From the NCBI RefSeq assembly GCF_000340215.1, contig NW_006921550.1:248001-312000 (forward strand): DNA of 64,000 bases, given 5' to 3'. Of the stretch, positions 11,401 through 22,964 are shown piece after piece; positions within the stretch are counted from its first letter, which is position 1, and the number at the start of each line of letters is the position of its first letter. The notes under the pieces are model-generated. The model did no database searches. It saw only the letters and a list, made by a program, of their open reading frames with translations, and was not told the DNA's origin. The DNA is from Pseudocercospora fijiensis CIRAD86 (Eukaryota; Ascomycota; Dothideomycetes; Mycosphaerellales; Mycosphaerellaceae). A program made the translations under genes and the position numbers.

Positions 11401-12900
11401 GTCAAGCTCTTCTCTTGTGACCATGGGCCAACTTCCGCCCTCATTCTGCAGACTGAGTTCGATGCCTAATACCCGACTCTGCAAGGCTTCTGCTGAGACA
11501 AGGTCATCGACATTGCGCATCCACTTTTTCCTTCTCTTCTCTTCCTCCTCTTGATAGACAGCAACTTCTTCCTGCAGGGTCATGGAGTCTCGTCTCATCT
11601 TCGCCACCCACTCTCGCCGCCGGACTGACTCAACAAGCAGATGGCCATAAACCGAAGGCAGTCGCGATACTATGCTGAGCGTCACCAAAGATGCCTCCTG
11701 GTCCTCGGGCAGATCGATTTCTTTGACGTCTTGGTACAGCTTGGCAAGCTGGGATTCGATCATAGATAGCGTTCGCATGTGCTCGAGAGCAATATCAGCA
11801 GCACCGTCGCGACCTCGTTTCGCTTGCTGTACCAGCTCGTTCATCTCGCCGCAATAGTCATTGAGATTGGGAAGGTAGTTGCGGGTGTGAAGCAGGGCCA
11901 TTTTTGAAGCCTGAGCACAAGCTTGAGAGGTTTTAGGCAGTGACTGTACATGTTCTAGATCGGAAGCCATCTTTTTCACAACCATGTCGATCTCTTCGAT
12001 TAGCTGAGCGGGTTCAGAGGCACTTTCGTTCACGGAATCATTGCTCAGCTGGTCTACAGCTTGCAGCAGGTCATTGCTGTTACTAGTGGCCGAGTCCAGC
12101 TCGTCACGCATAGCGTCCAACTTACTGCCAAGTGTATTCATGGAAGCTCTGGCTGCACTTGCGGCCTGCTTGACAGTCACCACGTCCACATAGCCTTGCA
12201 GCGTGGTGATATGCTGCTGCTGCGATTGCCGCCGCGAAGCAGTTGACATGTGCATGGGCTGTATGAAGCGCGTGAAGTCAGGTCTGGCTGGAATATTGCG
12301 CAGGCTCTCCAAGTTGCGCTCCCAGTTGTCGGCGTGCGCTTGCTGCTCTTGCAACAGCTCGCTGGCTCGCGCCTCAGCAGCTGCATAGTGCTTGTCGGCG
12401 CTCTTGATGTGGTGCTGCAAACTCGCGACTGCAACAGCGAGACAGCGCTCGATCACCGCCTTTTCGCTTTGATACTGCTCGGCCTGCTTTGCGCGCGCGC
12501 TGCAGCCTTCGAGCAGGCCGGCCGCCCAGTTCCTCCTGACTCTGAACAGATTCTGCCATGATGCCAGATCGTTGGTGCTCGTGATGGTGTCGGGCGCTGG
12601 GCCAGGGTTGAAATGGCTGCTGGCGTCTTCGGAGCTGGCACTCAAGCTTGGGGGCTCCTTGACTGGACTCGCGGCTTTCTTGCCATTCAACCAGCTCGAG
12701 TCGAATACGAATAATTCGTTCTCGGTCAAGAGCGTCTGGGTGCGGACTTGCTTTCCCTGCGACGTGAGCAAGATCTGACTACGCGGTTGGATGTTGGTCT
12801 GCGCGGCGATCCATGATTTCACGGCTTCGAGCGTGCCCGTCAGGCTTGGGTCGAGTGGCAGACGTTGGCCGGTGTGCCCGATGGAGACCGATATCGACAT
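8420..12900 (-). CDS. ATG11: Autophagy-related protein 11 (selective autophagy scaffold)
   Basis: Atg11 is the scaffold that recruits the autophagy machinery to cargo receptors at the phagophore assembly site, and it also activates Atg1. CDS is complement(join(8420..8650, 8767..12900)), 1,454 residues, within the usual fungal range. I chose ATG 12900 because the family begins within a few residues of the ubiquitin-like segment seen here (SIGHTGQRLPLDPS); an in-frame ATG at 13164 would add 88 low-quality residues. Long coiled coils occupy about residues 640-1050. The conserved C-terminal claw (DMALFLPTRGG, NIGCPHYFL) is near residues 1150-1190. The frame would stop at 8737, but a 116-nt intron (GTGCGC, CTAAC branch site, CAG) leads to a second exon with SPSKARSKSPSKS and a terminal SLWS motif, typical of Atg11 ends. 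The GTGCGC donor is less common, so this junction is the weakest part. Confidence 0.9.
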
Positions 12901-14435
12901 GCGCGCCAGCCAGTGCGCCTCTCGATCGTGCTGGCGCCAGATTGTTGGTATGGAGCGGGTAGTGGTGCTGAGTGTAGATGCTTCGGGAATAGTGAGAAGT
13001 CGTGGTGTAGTTCTAGGGGAGGTGTTGACTGTGTTGACGTGTCGGTATGCGAGCTGCGGCTTCGTCATAGTTTTAATCCTTGCTTTCCCTTGCCCGAGAC
13101 GTCTTCTCTTGTCGACGCGCTTGTGGCCTTCTTTCTCGCACACCATCACCACGTCGAAGTCCATCTCGCCAACGGTATACCGACAGAGACGACACTCATC
13201 AGTGCGAGGCTGATCCGGACTGAGTCACGTTGGAGACATTCACCAGGCGCTCACGACGCGTGAATAGGCAGTCACCAGACCGCCGTCTCACATGCTATCT
13301 CCTATCCCACCTCTCTGCGACCAAATGGCGACTGTGCTACGTGTACGGAGCAAACTACGAGTCCTGATCTATTCGTGGATGGACGTCTGACATCGCCTCT
13401 CAAGCGAAATCTCCGCGGTGGATAGAATGCAGTGACAAGGCTGTGAAGCATGCACGCGACAGTATTCATGCTCATACTCATGACGGAAGTGAGTTTGTGT
13501 GGAGCTTCACCTCAGAGCGAAGGCAAAAAAAAAACGTATTTGAGCCCGTAGAGAAGCTGTATACCCGGTGGAAAGAAGGCCTGTTCGAGATTGGTCTTGC
13601 AACAGTGACCCATGGCAGGATCCCCTTGAGAAGCACTCAGGCCGACTCTCGAATGGCATAAGCATGACGCTAGGCATATGAGCGCAGCAATCCAGAATGA
13701 GCACGTGTGGTCTCTGAGCGGAGCTCTTCTCAACCGCCATCGCTAATGTACCATGAATACTCACTTCGACTCGCAGTTCGATCAGCGAGGCCTTGCGGAC
13801 TTTCCATCGTCTCCGTCCTCTCGATGCCTCCTGGCACGAGGCGTACGGCCATTTGTCCCGAGTAGAAATGTCAAAGATCTCGATCAGAAAGGATGAATCG
13901 TCTCTCGATGGCGCCACTCGCCTGACTGCAAGCGTACGGTCTTTGAGGAACGCGACAACTGCTCGCCCAGACGGAGATGGACTCAGCCCCGATGCTGACT
14001 ACACAATACCACTAATGCAGTGGCACGTGAATAGGCGAGAACCCTCACTTCCATTGTCTGCATCAGACTTTACTTTCCACGCTCCCTCGACACCCAGCCT
14101 ATCAATGCATGAGAGGGTTTCATTGACCTTCGGAGGCGCTGGGCTTCGACAAGTGCGAAACAATAAAGGTAGCTGACGAAGAGGCTTCAGAATGGCAGAC
14201 CATAACGTACTAGAATGCGCTCAACGACAAGCAAATCCGAACATTACCGTTGCATCCTGGCTTGCCCAAGCCCAGCCACAGCTCTCATCAGACTGAACAC
14301 ACGAGACCTGCTTCGCTAAAGCCTTGTACTGGCAGCTAGCAGGACATAAAGCCCGAAGGGGCTATAAAGGCCAGGTCCTGATCGTCGAAATGAAGAATCA
14401 CAATCGCAGACCTCTCCCTCAGAAGACCTTCAAAC
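12901..14435. other. Intergenic, one weak coding hint on the minus strand
   Basis: Contains the shared upstream region of ATG11 (minus) and the secreted-protein gene (plus). On the minus strand about 13768-14009 reads as an 80-codon segment with protein-like composition (RAVVAFLKDRTLAVRR, FLIEIFDIS). It is preceded by a TAG acceptor-like site and ends at a GTGAGT donor-like site, but I could not join it to a start exon. Nothing else is supported. Confidence 0.35.
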
Positions 14436-15173
14436 ATGCTCAGAATCATCTTACTGCCCTGCATCCTCGCCGCGCTGTGCAGCGCTACCATCATCCCAAT
14501 ATGCAGGCCATTCACTGAGACTGTCAGTCAACGTCCGGCATTGAAAGCTATCGCACTAACCACCCTACATCAGTTTGACACTCTGAAGCCCAACCCACTC
14601 GGCGAAGTTCTGCCGGTCCTCAACAAGATTGGCACGGCCACTTACGGAAATCTAGATTACGGCACTGCGGTGCTCGTCGTACGTTCATGAGCACGCCTGA
14701 CACACTCTGTACTCATCACCTCGCAGCCCTTTGAGAACAACTTGCTGCCACCAATTAGACCTCAATCCCCAAACAACACTGCCGTAATCGGAGTCGGCGG
14801 CACATCGCTCGGGGGTCTCCCAACCGGACAGATCGGAATCACTCCTCAATCCACCATCAAACCTGCCGGCACGACAAAGTCTTTCGATCTCGACAGCCTG
14901 TATATCGGATGTGCACTGAATACAATGGTATCCCTAGCCGGTGTCAGAACTGCGTGCGGTGTCACGGTCACGGGCAAGGACATCTTTGGCAATAATCTTC
15001 CTTCTCAGTCCTTGGAATGGGGCCCGGATCAACTGACGGGAAGTAGTATGGAGTTTTGGAAATTGAATGGAATTGTGAATGCCAAGGAAGTTACGGTTAA
15101 GATTACGAGTTCTTTGTCTCAGACTGCGACGATTGTGTTTTTGGACAATGTTAGGTATTGTGTTAGGACGTGA
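14436..15173 (+). CDS. Small secreted protein, fungal cell-surface-like family
   Basis: Predicted 212-residue extracellular protein of unknown role. CDS is join(14436..14522, 14574..14678, 14727..15173). The first intron (51 nt; GTCAGT, CACTAAC, CAG) is in frame and so could be missed; removing it joins the signal region to FDTL, where related proteins have a FDDL-type motif. The second intron (48 nt; GTACGT, CTGAC, CAG) is required to avoid a stop. Residues 1-17 form a signal peptide (MLRIILLPCILAALCSA). The C-terminal half has the pattern of a common fungal secreted family: a FDLDSLYIGC segment, a CGVTVTG segment and a final hydrophobic strand before DNVRYC. Four Cys of the mature part may pair. 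No catalytic motif is seen. Confidence 0.7.
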
Positions 15174-15685
15174 TGGTGAGTGGAAGGAGACGAGCACACA
15201 AATTCTAAGGGAAGAAAGGACGGGAGAGTAATATGCATACATACATACATACATACGCGTCAAGATCTGGCGATTTAGGTACAGTAGTCAAGAGCATATG
15301 TGACTTTACGCTACACCCTGTTGCATATATAATCAGCTGTTCCCATTAGCTGACGCCAAGCGCATAGCTAACCCGGTCTCGATAAGCCAAGCGCAATATG
15401 CATGGTTCCAAGCGAGCTCCCACAGCAGGTAGCAGTGCTCTACAACCTTCTCAGCCCCATACATCAATCTCTGAGATAGTCGCTCTTCAGAACCTATGGG
15501 CTTCAACACTGCACACCCTTCAGCACTGTGGGTCCCATTGGTCGGCTGGAGGCACGCACTCGGGCGTATGCAGGCGGCCTCATTACTCCGCCACTGTTCG
15601 ACGAGCCTTACAACACTCGCATCAGTCTCTTTGTTGCAGTCGTGGTATTTGATTTCGGCAGCTTAAACTGAGCTTTAGGTCCGCC
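15174..15685. other. Intergenic, upstream region of the CorA-like gene
   Basis: No supported gene. It holds the 3' flank of the secreted-protein gene, a short CATA repeat, and the upstream region of the gene at 15686. Confidence 0.5.
15236..15256. repeat. CATA tetranucleotide microsatellite
   Basis: About five tandem CATA units just after the secreted-protein gene. Confidence 0.8.
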
Positions 15686-17712
15686 ATGCGATCGCTTGGG
15701 CCTCGCCGTACTCGTGCAAGGGCCACGGACGAGGAAGAATCACCTGTAACGTCTTTGCAGCTCTCTGAAGTCGATAATTCCAAAACCGATCTCGATTTCA
15801 AGATGGAGTTTGACAGACTACCGGAGCACTTGCAACGAAGAGTGACGGAGTGGGAGGATGCCATCCAACCCCATACAGATGAAGGCGGAGATGCCTATTA
15901 CATTGGGGATGCTTATGAGGCTATCAATTGGAAGTGTGCCAGGGAATGGGCAGTAGAAGAGTAGTGCAAAGTTCTTACCACCAACGCAGAGCCTGAGCTG
16001 ACGTGCGTAGACCAGGTCGCTATCTACAATATATCAAGCACATCTCCAAGAGCTTGCCCCACTTGGAATATCTTGCTCACTGGATGGAGGTTACTTGCGC
16101 ACCTCCCAAGTGGAAATTCTTGAGAAATTATCCTGAAAGTCGTCAAGAACGAGCGGAACGTACGAGGGCTTGTATCATCGATTACGTGGCGGATTCTACG
16201 CCAAAGCCTCAGCATTTCAATGATGCTGCAGCTCTGAAGGCTGCTCTGGCAACGAAAGGACTTGGGTCAGAGAAGCCTGCGGCTCGCTTGGTTATCCTCG
16301 AGGATCTGTCACGGAGCTCAATTGAGGCATTGGGCGGGTATTTCAATATGGACCCCCTGGTCTTCCGCTCTCAGATTTCGGACTACTTGTTCCATAATAC
16401 GCGCGACCGATGGGTCGAGCCTCCTCGACTGGAGATCGATAGCAGGGCGCAGTCCCACTTAACGCTATCATACCTCCGCCCGCGATACTTTAAATCCGAG
16501 TCGGAGTTTACCTGGGCAGAAAGGGAAAGCGGTAAATTCAATGTGCTAAGGCGGCTGGACAGCGATCGTAGTCGGAAACGCCTACAGGGCAACGTGCTTG
16601 ACCTTCCAGAGGCAAGTGTAACCCTTACCCGAGCGAAAATGTCTCTCTGGGTCACGCCCAAGCAAGAGAGAGAGCCCCCTACGTGTGTTTTGCTCATTGA
16701 TCCGACCGTGACAGGCGGCTATCCATTATGGGGAGGACATTCGCTTTATGGAAATCTTCCAACAATGACGGATTGGTTGAAAGACCCAAACCAGCCAGCA
16801 AAGGCGCCTCAGGGCAAAAGCCTATTCGACGATGTGGTCCTGGAAAGTAGTCGAATGTCTCCTCATGATCTGGTTCTCATACAAGAGGATCCAAAATGTA
16901 TGGCCATTTCAATGCTCAAGTTCATTGTTGCTGACTGGCTCATTCTCATCAAATACATGGCCACAATGCTAAGTCTGATCGAATGGAGCTTTGAGAGACC
17001 GACAGACTCCCGCGGCGACATAATTGCTGGCATGGAGAATCAGCTCCGGAAGCTCTCGCCTTGGAGAAGAAACTTTGTGTACTACGAGACGATGATTGCT
17101 GAGTCGATAGCACAACTCTTCCCAAGCGAATTCGAGAAGTCTAGCGATCCGACCAACATAGACTGTAAAATCGATGGCTTGAAGCTGTCAGGACTGCACG
17201 CTCTGTATGCCGACTTCAAGAACGTCGAACGTCTAATGAAGGAAGCCAAGTCCCGACTCCAAAGCATGGAGATAAAATTTTCTTCTGCAATCAGTTTTGC
17301 CGACAGCCGCAGGGCGGACAGCTCAATGAAACAAAACCGTAGTCTTGGTCGGATCACAATTTTGGCAACTGTGTTTCTGCCACTGAACTTTGCATCAAGC
17401 TTCCTCAGCATGTCTCCAGACTTCTCCGCAAATACCGATACATTCTGGCTCTTCTTCGCACTCGGAATACCACTTACGCTGATTGTGGTGGTCTTTGTGC
17501 TGATTACCAGGCACGGTACCGAGTCATTGACTAATGCCTTGCTACAGCCGTGGAGGCGCGGAATGTCATCGGAAACGCCTAGCAAAGAATCCATGGAGTC
17601 TCATCAAGCAGCTGGGATCAGAAGAGCCACAACTATTCCATGGTCGACTGGAGCGAATGAAAGACATACACGAAGCTGGAGTCAGCCATTCCGGGATCGA
17701 GCATATATGTAA
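15686..17712 (+). CDS. CorA-like two-TM membrane protein (paralogue 1)
   Basis: 658 residues; CDS join(15686..15960, 16011..17712). ATG 15686 has a good context (CCGCC). The 50-nt intron (GTAGTG, CTGAC, TAG) restores a frame that otherwise stops at 15962, and the joined product aligns with the paralogue at 51,253. Shared blocks: HLEYLAHWMEVTCAPPKWK, ARLVILEDLSR, NVLRRLDSDRSRKRL, LLIDPTVTGGYPLW. A helical region precedes two C-terminal membrane spans (about residues 538-590: ITILATVFLPLNFASSFLSM, then FWLFFALGIPLTLIVVVF), the CorA arrangement. The GMN selectivity motif of true Mg2+ channels is absent where it would follow the first span, so Mg2+ transport should not be assumed. Many fungal proteins of this kind are uncharacterised. 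The C-terminal tail is about 70 residues. Confidence 0.82.
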
Positions 17713-18076
17713 ATAATGAAATGGGTGGCATTTCCGAAGCTTTGGGGCTGAACTATAGTTAGCATAAGCATAAGCATGACATAGAGCAGCGCAGTGACTT
17801 TTTGGCCTGTTCCAAAAGATATCATGAATTTATCTGCACAGCATAAGGTATTGAAAATGTAGTACAGAACTTCGTGCCTTGGCGAAATGTTGCTTTTCAT
17901 TTCTGCTGTACGTCAGTATTGACAGGTGGACCGTATAGAAGTCATCTCGCCACTACATTTCCAAAGTAATGTCATTTCTATGAATGCTACCGGGTTCGGT
18001 CATTGCTAGCTAGCGGTTCTATGGAAAGACGTTCAGCGAAACATTTGGCTGGGTACTCATAGCCCTTGTACCGGGT
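17713..18076. other. Convergent intergenic region
   Basis: Lies between the 3' ends of the CorA-like gene and the methyltransferase. A short GCATAA direct repeat occurs near 17761. No gene seen. Confidence 0.5.
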
Positions 18077-19175
18077 TCAAGTTCGGGGCGCGCAGTGTCG
18101 AAGTCTGTATGCTAAAAGCATCGGCGTTTGCTGGAAGTTGTGATATGATTGAGCCTGGGAGGGAATCGGGTCTCCCTCGAAAGCTGGCTCACGAATGCCA
18201 TCCAGCACCAAGCCACAGCGGAAGAAGGGTTCCATAAGTGCCCACAACGGTCTATGGAATACCCACTATGAAAGGTCAGTACAGTTTATGACCACCCGTG
18301 CTGGGAAACAAACCAATGGCTCCGGTTGTCCTCGCACAGCTTCGCTCATGGTTGGTGGAATATTGAGATATTTGGGCACTTTGATATATGTGCTTAGCTG
18401 CTGCCTGCCGGTTTTCGGGTCTTCGAATATCTCCATTCCTCGATGACCGGCGGGCTTTGAGAAGGCTGGATGAAGATCGACGATCACAATGCTGGTCTTT
18501 GTGTCAGCGGATGGATCTCTAGAATGTGCTGTTTACGCACCGCCCATTAGGCTTGAGCATGTATGGAAGCATCTTGGCGAGAGCTTCCAAGCTTGAAAGT
18601 GACTTCAGAGTGGTGCTGATAGTGATAATGTCGAATTTGGCTTCGTTTTCGTCTTTCCTGCGATTTGCTCAGTACGACGGGTTGATGAGCGTGGAAGGCA
18701 CGGACAAACCCATCAGCTCGCATGCGTCTTTTGCGCTTCTCCATAAATGAATTCATGTTTCGAACATCTGTAAGGTCCACAGTGCCAAACTCCACCAAAT
18801 GGTCCAGGTTCTGCTGTCTGCTGAGTTCGCGGCCAATATCTAGCATGGCTTCCGAGAAGTCGAGGCCGACCACTTGCGCGCCTTTTTTGGCAAACCGTCG
18901 GCAGATAATACCACTTCCAGCGCCGAGATCCAGAACGGTTTCTCCTGGACACCAACGACGAGCTCATCAACGACAGGCAGAAGACATTCGGTGAACATGT
19001 CATTGCCATCCTCCACTCTGCCATTTACTTCCGGGTGCTGGAACATGTTCCAGTGGTCTGCAATGGCATCCCATGCTGATCGCTGGCCGCGTGTAAACGT
19101 TTGGGCTTCTTCATTGCGAGATCCGTCAGGCAGGTCGCTGGCGTCGATAATGTTGTAAGCTTGATTCATCGACAT
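18077..19175 (-). pseudogene. Class I SAM-dependent methyltransferase with one frameshift
   Basis: Four exons: complement(join(18077..18265, 18314..18491, 18541..18657, 18710..19175)), about 316 residues. The introns (48, 49 and 52 nt) have GT-AG ends, and two have clear CTGAC branch sites. The N-terminal part (ATG 19175 or 19169) contains RSAWDAIADHWNMFQHPEVN. After VVDELVVGV the frame must change by one base near 18947 to reach the SAM-binding motif VLDLGAGSG and then QVVGLDFSEAML. Later exons give FDIITISTTLKSLSS, MLKPNGR and the ending EPFFRCGLVLDGIREPAF, all typical of fungal Ubie-like methyltransferases. The shift looks like loss of one C from a short C run. It is either a true lesion or a sequence error; no RIP is visible. 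The substrate is unknown. Confidence 0.75.
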
Positions 19176-19739
19176 ATGGGCTGAGCGCGTGCTCCAAGCG
19201 TGGTCAATCGGACGTCGGTAGCGGAGAACACGCATTGGCTGCAAGGGGGAAATTGGCAGGGTCGCCTTTCTGGCAGCTTGGGTGTTCGTGCATACAACGA
19301 CGGATCGATATAATGGCTTTTGTTTGACAATCATGCCATAGCCCAGTGACGATCTCGGAGGCTAAGGATTGAGGAGCTGCAATGCGCCACCTGACGAAAA
19401 GCTGGCCTAGGCTAGGCACACACTTGCATTTGGCGGCAGCAGTTTCCAACGGTATGTTGCCAGCCTTGTCTGACCCGTTGATCGATACCTCTGGCACACC
19501 GATCGATGTGAAAAGGAGAAGGCAATAACTAGAAGGCGAGCGACACCCTGCATCACATTATTGTGCGTCCCCGTCCCTACATAATGAATGGTCCGGGTCG
19601 GTTGGCCGTGACTTGGGATACGTCTATAGTAGCCACTGCCGGAACGGAGGTCGGCGTATGCTGAGAATCCGTTTCCACTGCTAACCCCTAGCAAAACCGT
19701 GATCTACGTGATATTGTCGCGTCGCGCAGGGTAGGGGTA
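19176..19739. other. Intergenic to the edge of RIP island 1
   Basis: Upstream region of the methyltransferase. Minus-strand frames at 19204-19694 look random. Dinucleotide use is normal until about 19,740, where it changes abruptly. Confidence 0.5.
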
Positions 19740-22700
19740 GTATCCGACCTTACCGTCGCTAAAAATAAAGCTAAAGAAATAGTAGTATAGACTAAAGTTA
19801 GGTATTATTAGTTATTAGTTAATATTGCGGTAGATATATAGACTTATTTACGCTTCTTACTAGACCTTACCGTCGCCGGCGCCTTCCGCTTACCTAAGGC
19901 AAAGTCGTAAGAGATAGTTATATTAAAGGAAATAAATAGCCGTAGAGATAGATCTATTACTATACCTACCTATATAGAGGGTAGAGGCTAGTATAGATTA
20001 CGCTATAGAGCGACCTACGCCTCCGGTATCGCTAGTTATATAGTAGCTAGTATAGTAGACTCGATCTCTAAGGCCGCTAGCGCTCTTAAGATAGTCGCTA
20101 AGATATCTATTATCTCTACTATTACCTCTTTTATACCTATCTCGCGAACCTTACTATATAACCCCTCCTTTTTAACCGTCGCCTTACTCTTACCTTTATA
20201 GGACTTCTTAGTCGATAGACTAGCGATTTAGCTAAGATTAACGTAGTATTAACTTAATAGTATACTATACTCTAGTAGGTAGCGGCTATTACGATAGTTA
20301 TAAAGGAGGTATATTTAGTAGTAATTCGAGGCCGAAGTAATCTTCTATAGCGAGGCGCGTAGCTTTAGCGCGTCGAGGTCTACTTATATTATTAAGTCGC
20401 TTAATAAAGCGCTTCTAGTCTCGTTATCGGTCTTTAAATAGTACCTAGTTATCGGCGTAGCGCTATTTAATAGTATATATCTAGTAGCGGATATCGTCGC
20501 TATACTCGTATATACGCTCGTAGTATAAGAAGTTAGGTACGCCCGGCGTACTAATATCGTCGTAGAGCTCTTTAATAGCGTATAAAGTCGTTACTCGGTT
20601 ATAGATTAAGAAGCCGCCGCTATTATCGTATTTAGCGTCTTTAAATATAAATAGCTAGCGCTAAAAGTTATAGTCTTAGATTATATTCTAACTAAGTTAG
20701 AAATAGCAGCACTATAGGTTAGCGTAGGCGACTTAGTATTATAGATAGAATCTATACTCGTACGTTGTCTCGTTACTAAGTAAGTACGCTACGACGAAGT
20801 TAGGTTAAGTGCCCTTCTAGTATTACTCCCTAATTAGCTATTATAACCGCTATAGAAACTCTAGTAACTAACGCTTTAATAGCTCGTTATCGCTAGTAGC
20901 GAGAGGGTAAAGTTTGCTATCCTTACTCTTAGTATAATTAAGTAAGCGTTAGTCGTATTCGCAGTCCTTTACCTCTATATATATTACTATACTATAGAGG
21001 GTATATTCGCTAGCTATTTGCGCCTTATTCTTATACTTATATTTGTTATAATAACCTTCGAGGATATTAGTATCCTTTACCTATATAAGAATAGAAGAGT
21101 CTATACGATAATAGAGTACCTAGTAGCAAATATTATCCGTTAGCTCCTTCGTAATATATTCTAACCTCTTATTAAACTTATAGTCCTTTAGAATGCTTAG
21201 AATAGCGCTTTATAGGCTGTCTATATAACTAGCGACGGAGCGCCTAATTTTAACGGTAGAATAGAGGTAATAGCGTGCCTTCTTAGCTAGTTTACCGCTA
21301 AAGTAGCGCTTAATAGATTATAGGAGGTAAACGTAGTAGAGGAGATAGTCGGTTTAGTATAGAGGTTCGAAGTTATCGTCGTCGGACTCGGAGTCCTAGA
21401 TTTAAGTAGCTTCTGTAGCTATTTCCGTAGTATTCTCGTCTACCGGTAATACTAGTAGCTATATTAATCGAATAGCGCGTCTCTCGGCTACCGAGTCGTT
21501 AGTAAGGAAGAATCGTAGTCTATAACTACGGCGGCCGCTAGACTATCGGATAATCTGTTTAAGATACGCTAATATAATATCGCTATTATTAGTAGTACTA
21601 AGAAAGTGCGTAATAGGTCGCTAGAGGCTGTTCTCGTCGCGTATTATTATAGTATATAAGAACTAGCTAAGATAGTTAGTTTTATAAGTCGTATCTATTA
21701 GTAAGAGCTATCTACGCTATACGAGTAGCGCGAGTCGGTCTTTATAGACCTAAACTATCGTATTTGTTTACTTCTTATCGACGGCGCGTATTGCTAATAT
21801 GTTAGCGGCGTAGAAGTTATCTAGAAAAAAAGAATTAGCTATTTTGTTTTAGTTTCTAAAATATAAACAAGTTAGAGGTTCGGCGTTCCTTACTAAGTCG
21901 CGCTAGAAGCCCGGCCCGCCTTAGATTTATTAGAATTAATTAGCTAATTTAATAATTATATAGGGTAAGCGGCTTTATCCGAGAATTCTAGGAACTCCGA
22001 GTTTTAGTTTTTTTTACTAGCCGAATAGCGGAAACCTAAAGAATTTAGTCGCCTAGATAGCTCTCGAATTCGAGACAAATTCGAGACTCGGAAAGAATCC
22101 GTAGATCTAATTAGCTACTCGGAATATAGCGAGCGTAACCGAGCGGCCTATAATACTAATTCTAACCTTATCTTATCTACTTTATCCTATTAACTTACTT
22201 TCTCTTAGCTATAATAATAGATCTTCTTACTAGTCCTACTATATACTAACCTACCTACTAAGCCTCGTATCTCTATATATCTCGCAGAAAGCCTTACTAG
22301 CGTTATTATAATATTTCCTAGTTAAATACGTACCGCCGGTAGCGAGAAAGACTTCGCGGGCTCTAGGGTCGTATCGTATAGAGATAGTATTATATACTAC
22401 GCTTAGTTTATATCCTTTATATATCTATAGTCTAACCGCCTTTATTAAAGCGTCGTATCGCTTCTATAGGTTAAATCGCCGTATAGTATAGTACTTACTA
22501 TACTAAGTAGCGTTATTACGGCGTACCTTAATACTAATAACTTCTAGGTCCCCTCGCTCTCTAACTTACTTAATAAATACGACCTTTATCGTTACCTAAT
22601 AACTACGCGCCTTCGCAATCTTCTTTAATACTAGCTTCTTATTATAACCCTTTATTGTACGCTACTTTCTACTACTATTCCGATATATCTAAAACTCTAC

Positions 22701-22767
22701 TAATAACTCCGTCGATAGCTCGCGCTAATAATCTTTATAATACTAAAAGTTAGACTAATATAGTATT
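19740..22767 (-). mobile_element. Mutator-like (MULE) transposase relic, heavily RIPed
   Basis: No intact ORF. Reading one minus-strand frame through its TAA/TAG codons around 21,832 to 21,470 gives a run of MULE transposase blocks: LLIDTTYKTN, RPITHFLST and RLRFFLTNDSVAER, corresponding to the DDE-domain start, its WRP(V/I)AHFL block and the FLTDDS block with the second acidic residue. Further down (about 20,930 to 20,770) the frame continues with protein-like sequence (FVVAYLLSNETT). Ends and terminal repeats were not found, so the outer limits are those of the RIP tract and of element C. The relic or its flank resumes at 50,270 beyond element C. This is the oldest layer of the nest. Confidence 0.6.
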
Positions 22768-22964
22768 TGTGATATAGGTTATGTTAGCAGGTAGATAGGG
22801 TAGTAGTAGATACAAGTAGTATTCGATAGAGAACTAGGAGGAGAAGGAGGAAGGTAGGCTAGTTAGCCTAACGCTAAGCGCCAAGCCCTACCTAAGGCAC
22901 TAAGACCCTAGCTTTACTCGGCCTGATTATATGCTAGTTACGTGTAGCCTCTTTAGCCCTAATA
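22768..22964 (-). repeat. 3' LTR of element C
   Basis: Starts TGTGATATAGG and ends CTAATA (CTAACA after C-to-T). Pairs with 50073-50269, which has the same length. It shares GATACAAG(C/T)AGTATTCGAT with that partner only, which separates the C pair from the A and D LTRs. Confidence 0.88.

Noticed and set aside
12898..13164. Longer ATG11 start at 13,164
   Set aside because: The extra 88 residues are unlike Atg11, which begins at the ubiquitin-like segment found directly after ATG 12,900.
13507..13917. 136-codon minus-strand ORF
   Set aside because: Starts at GTG; only its upstream half looks coding, which is noted as an orphan exon-like segment rather than a gene.
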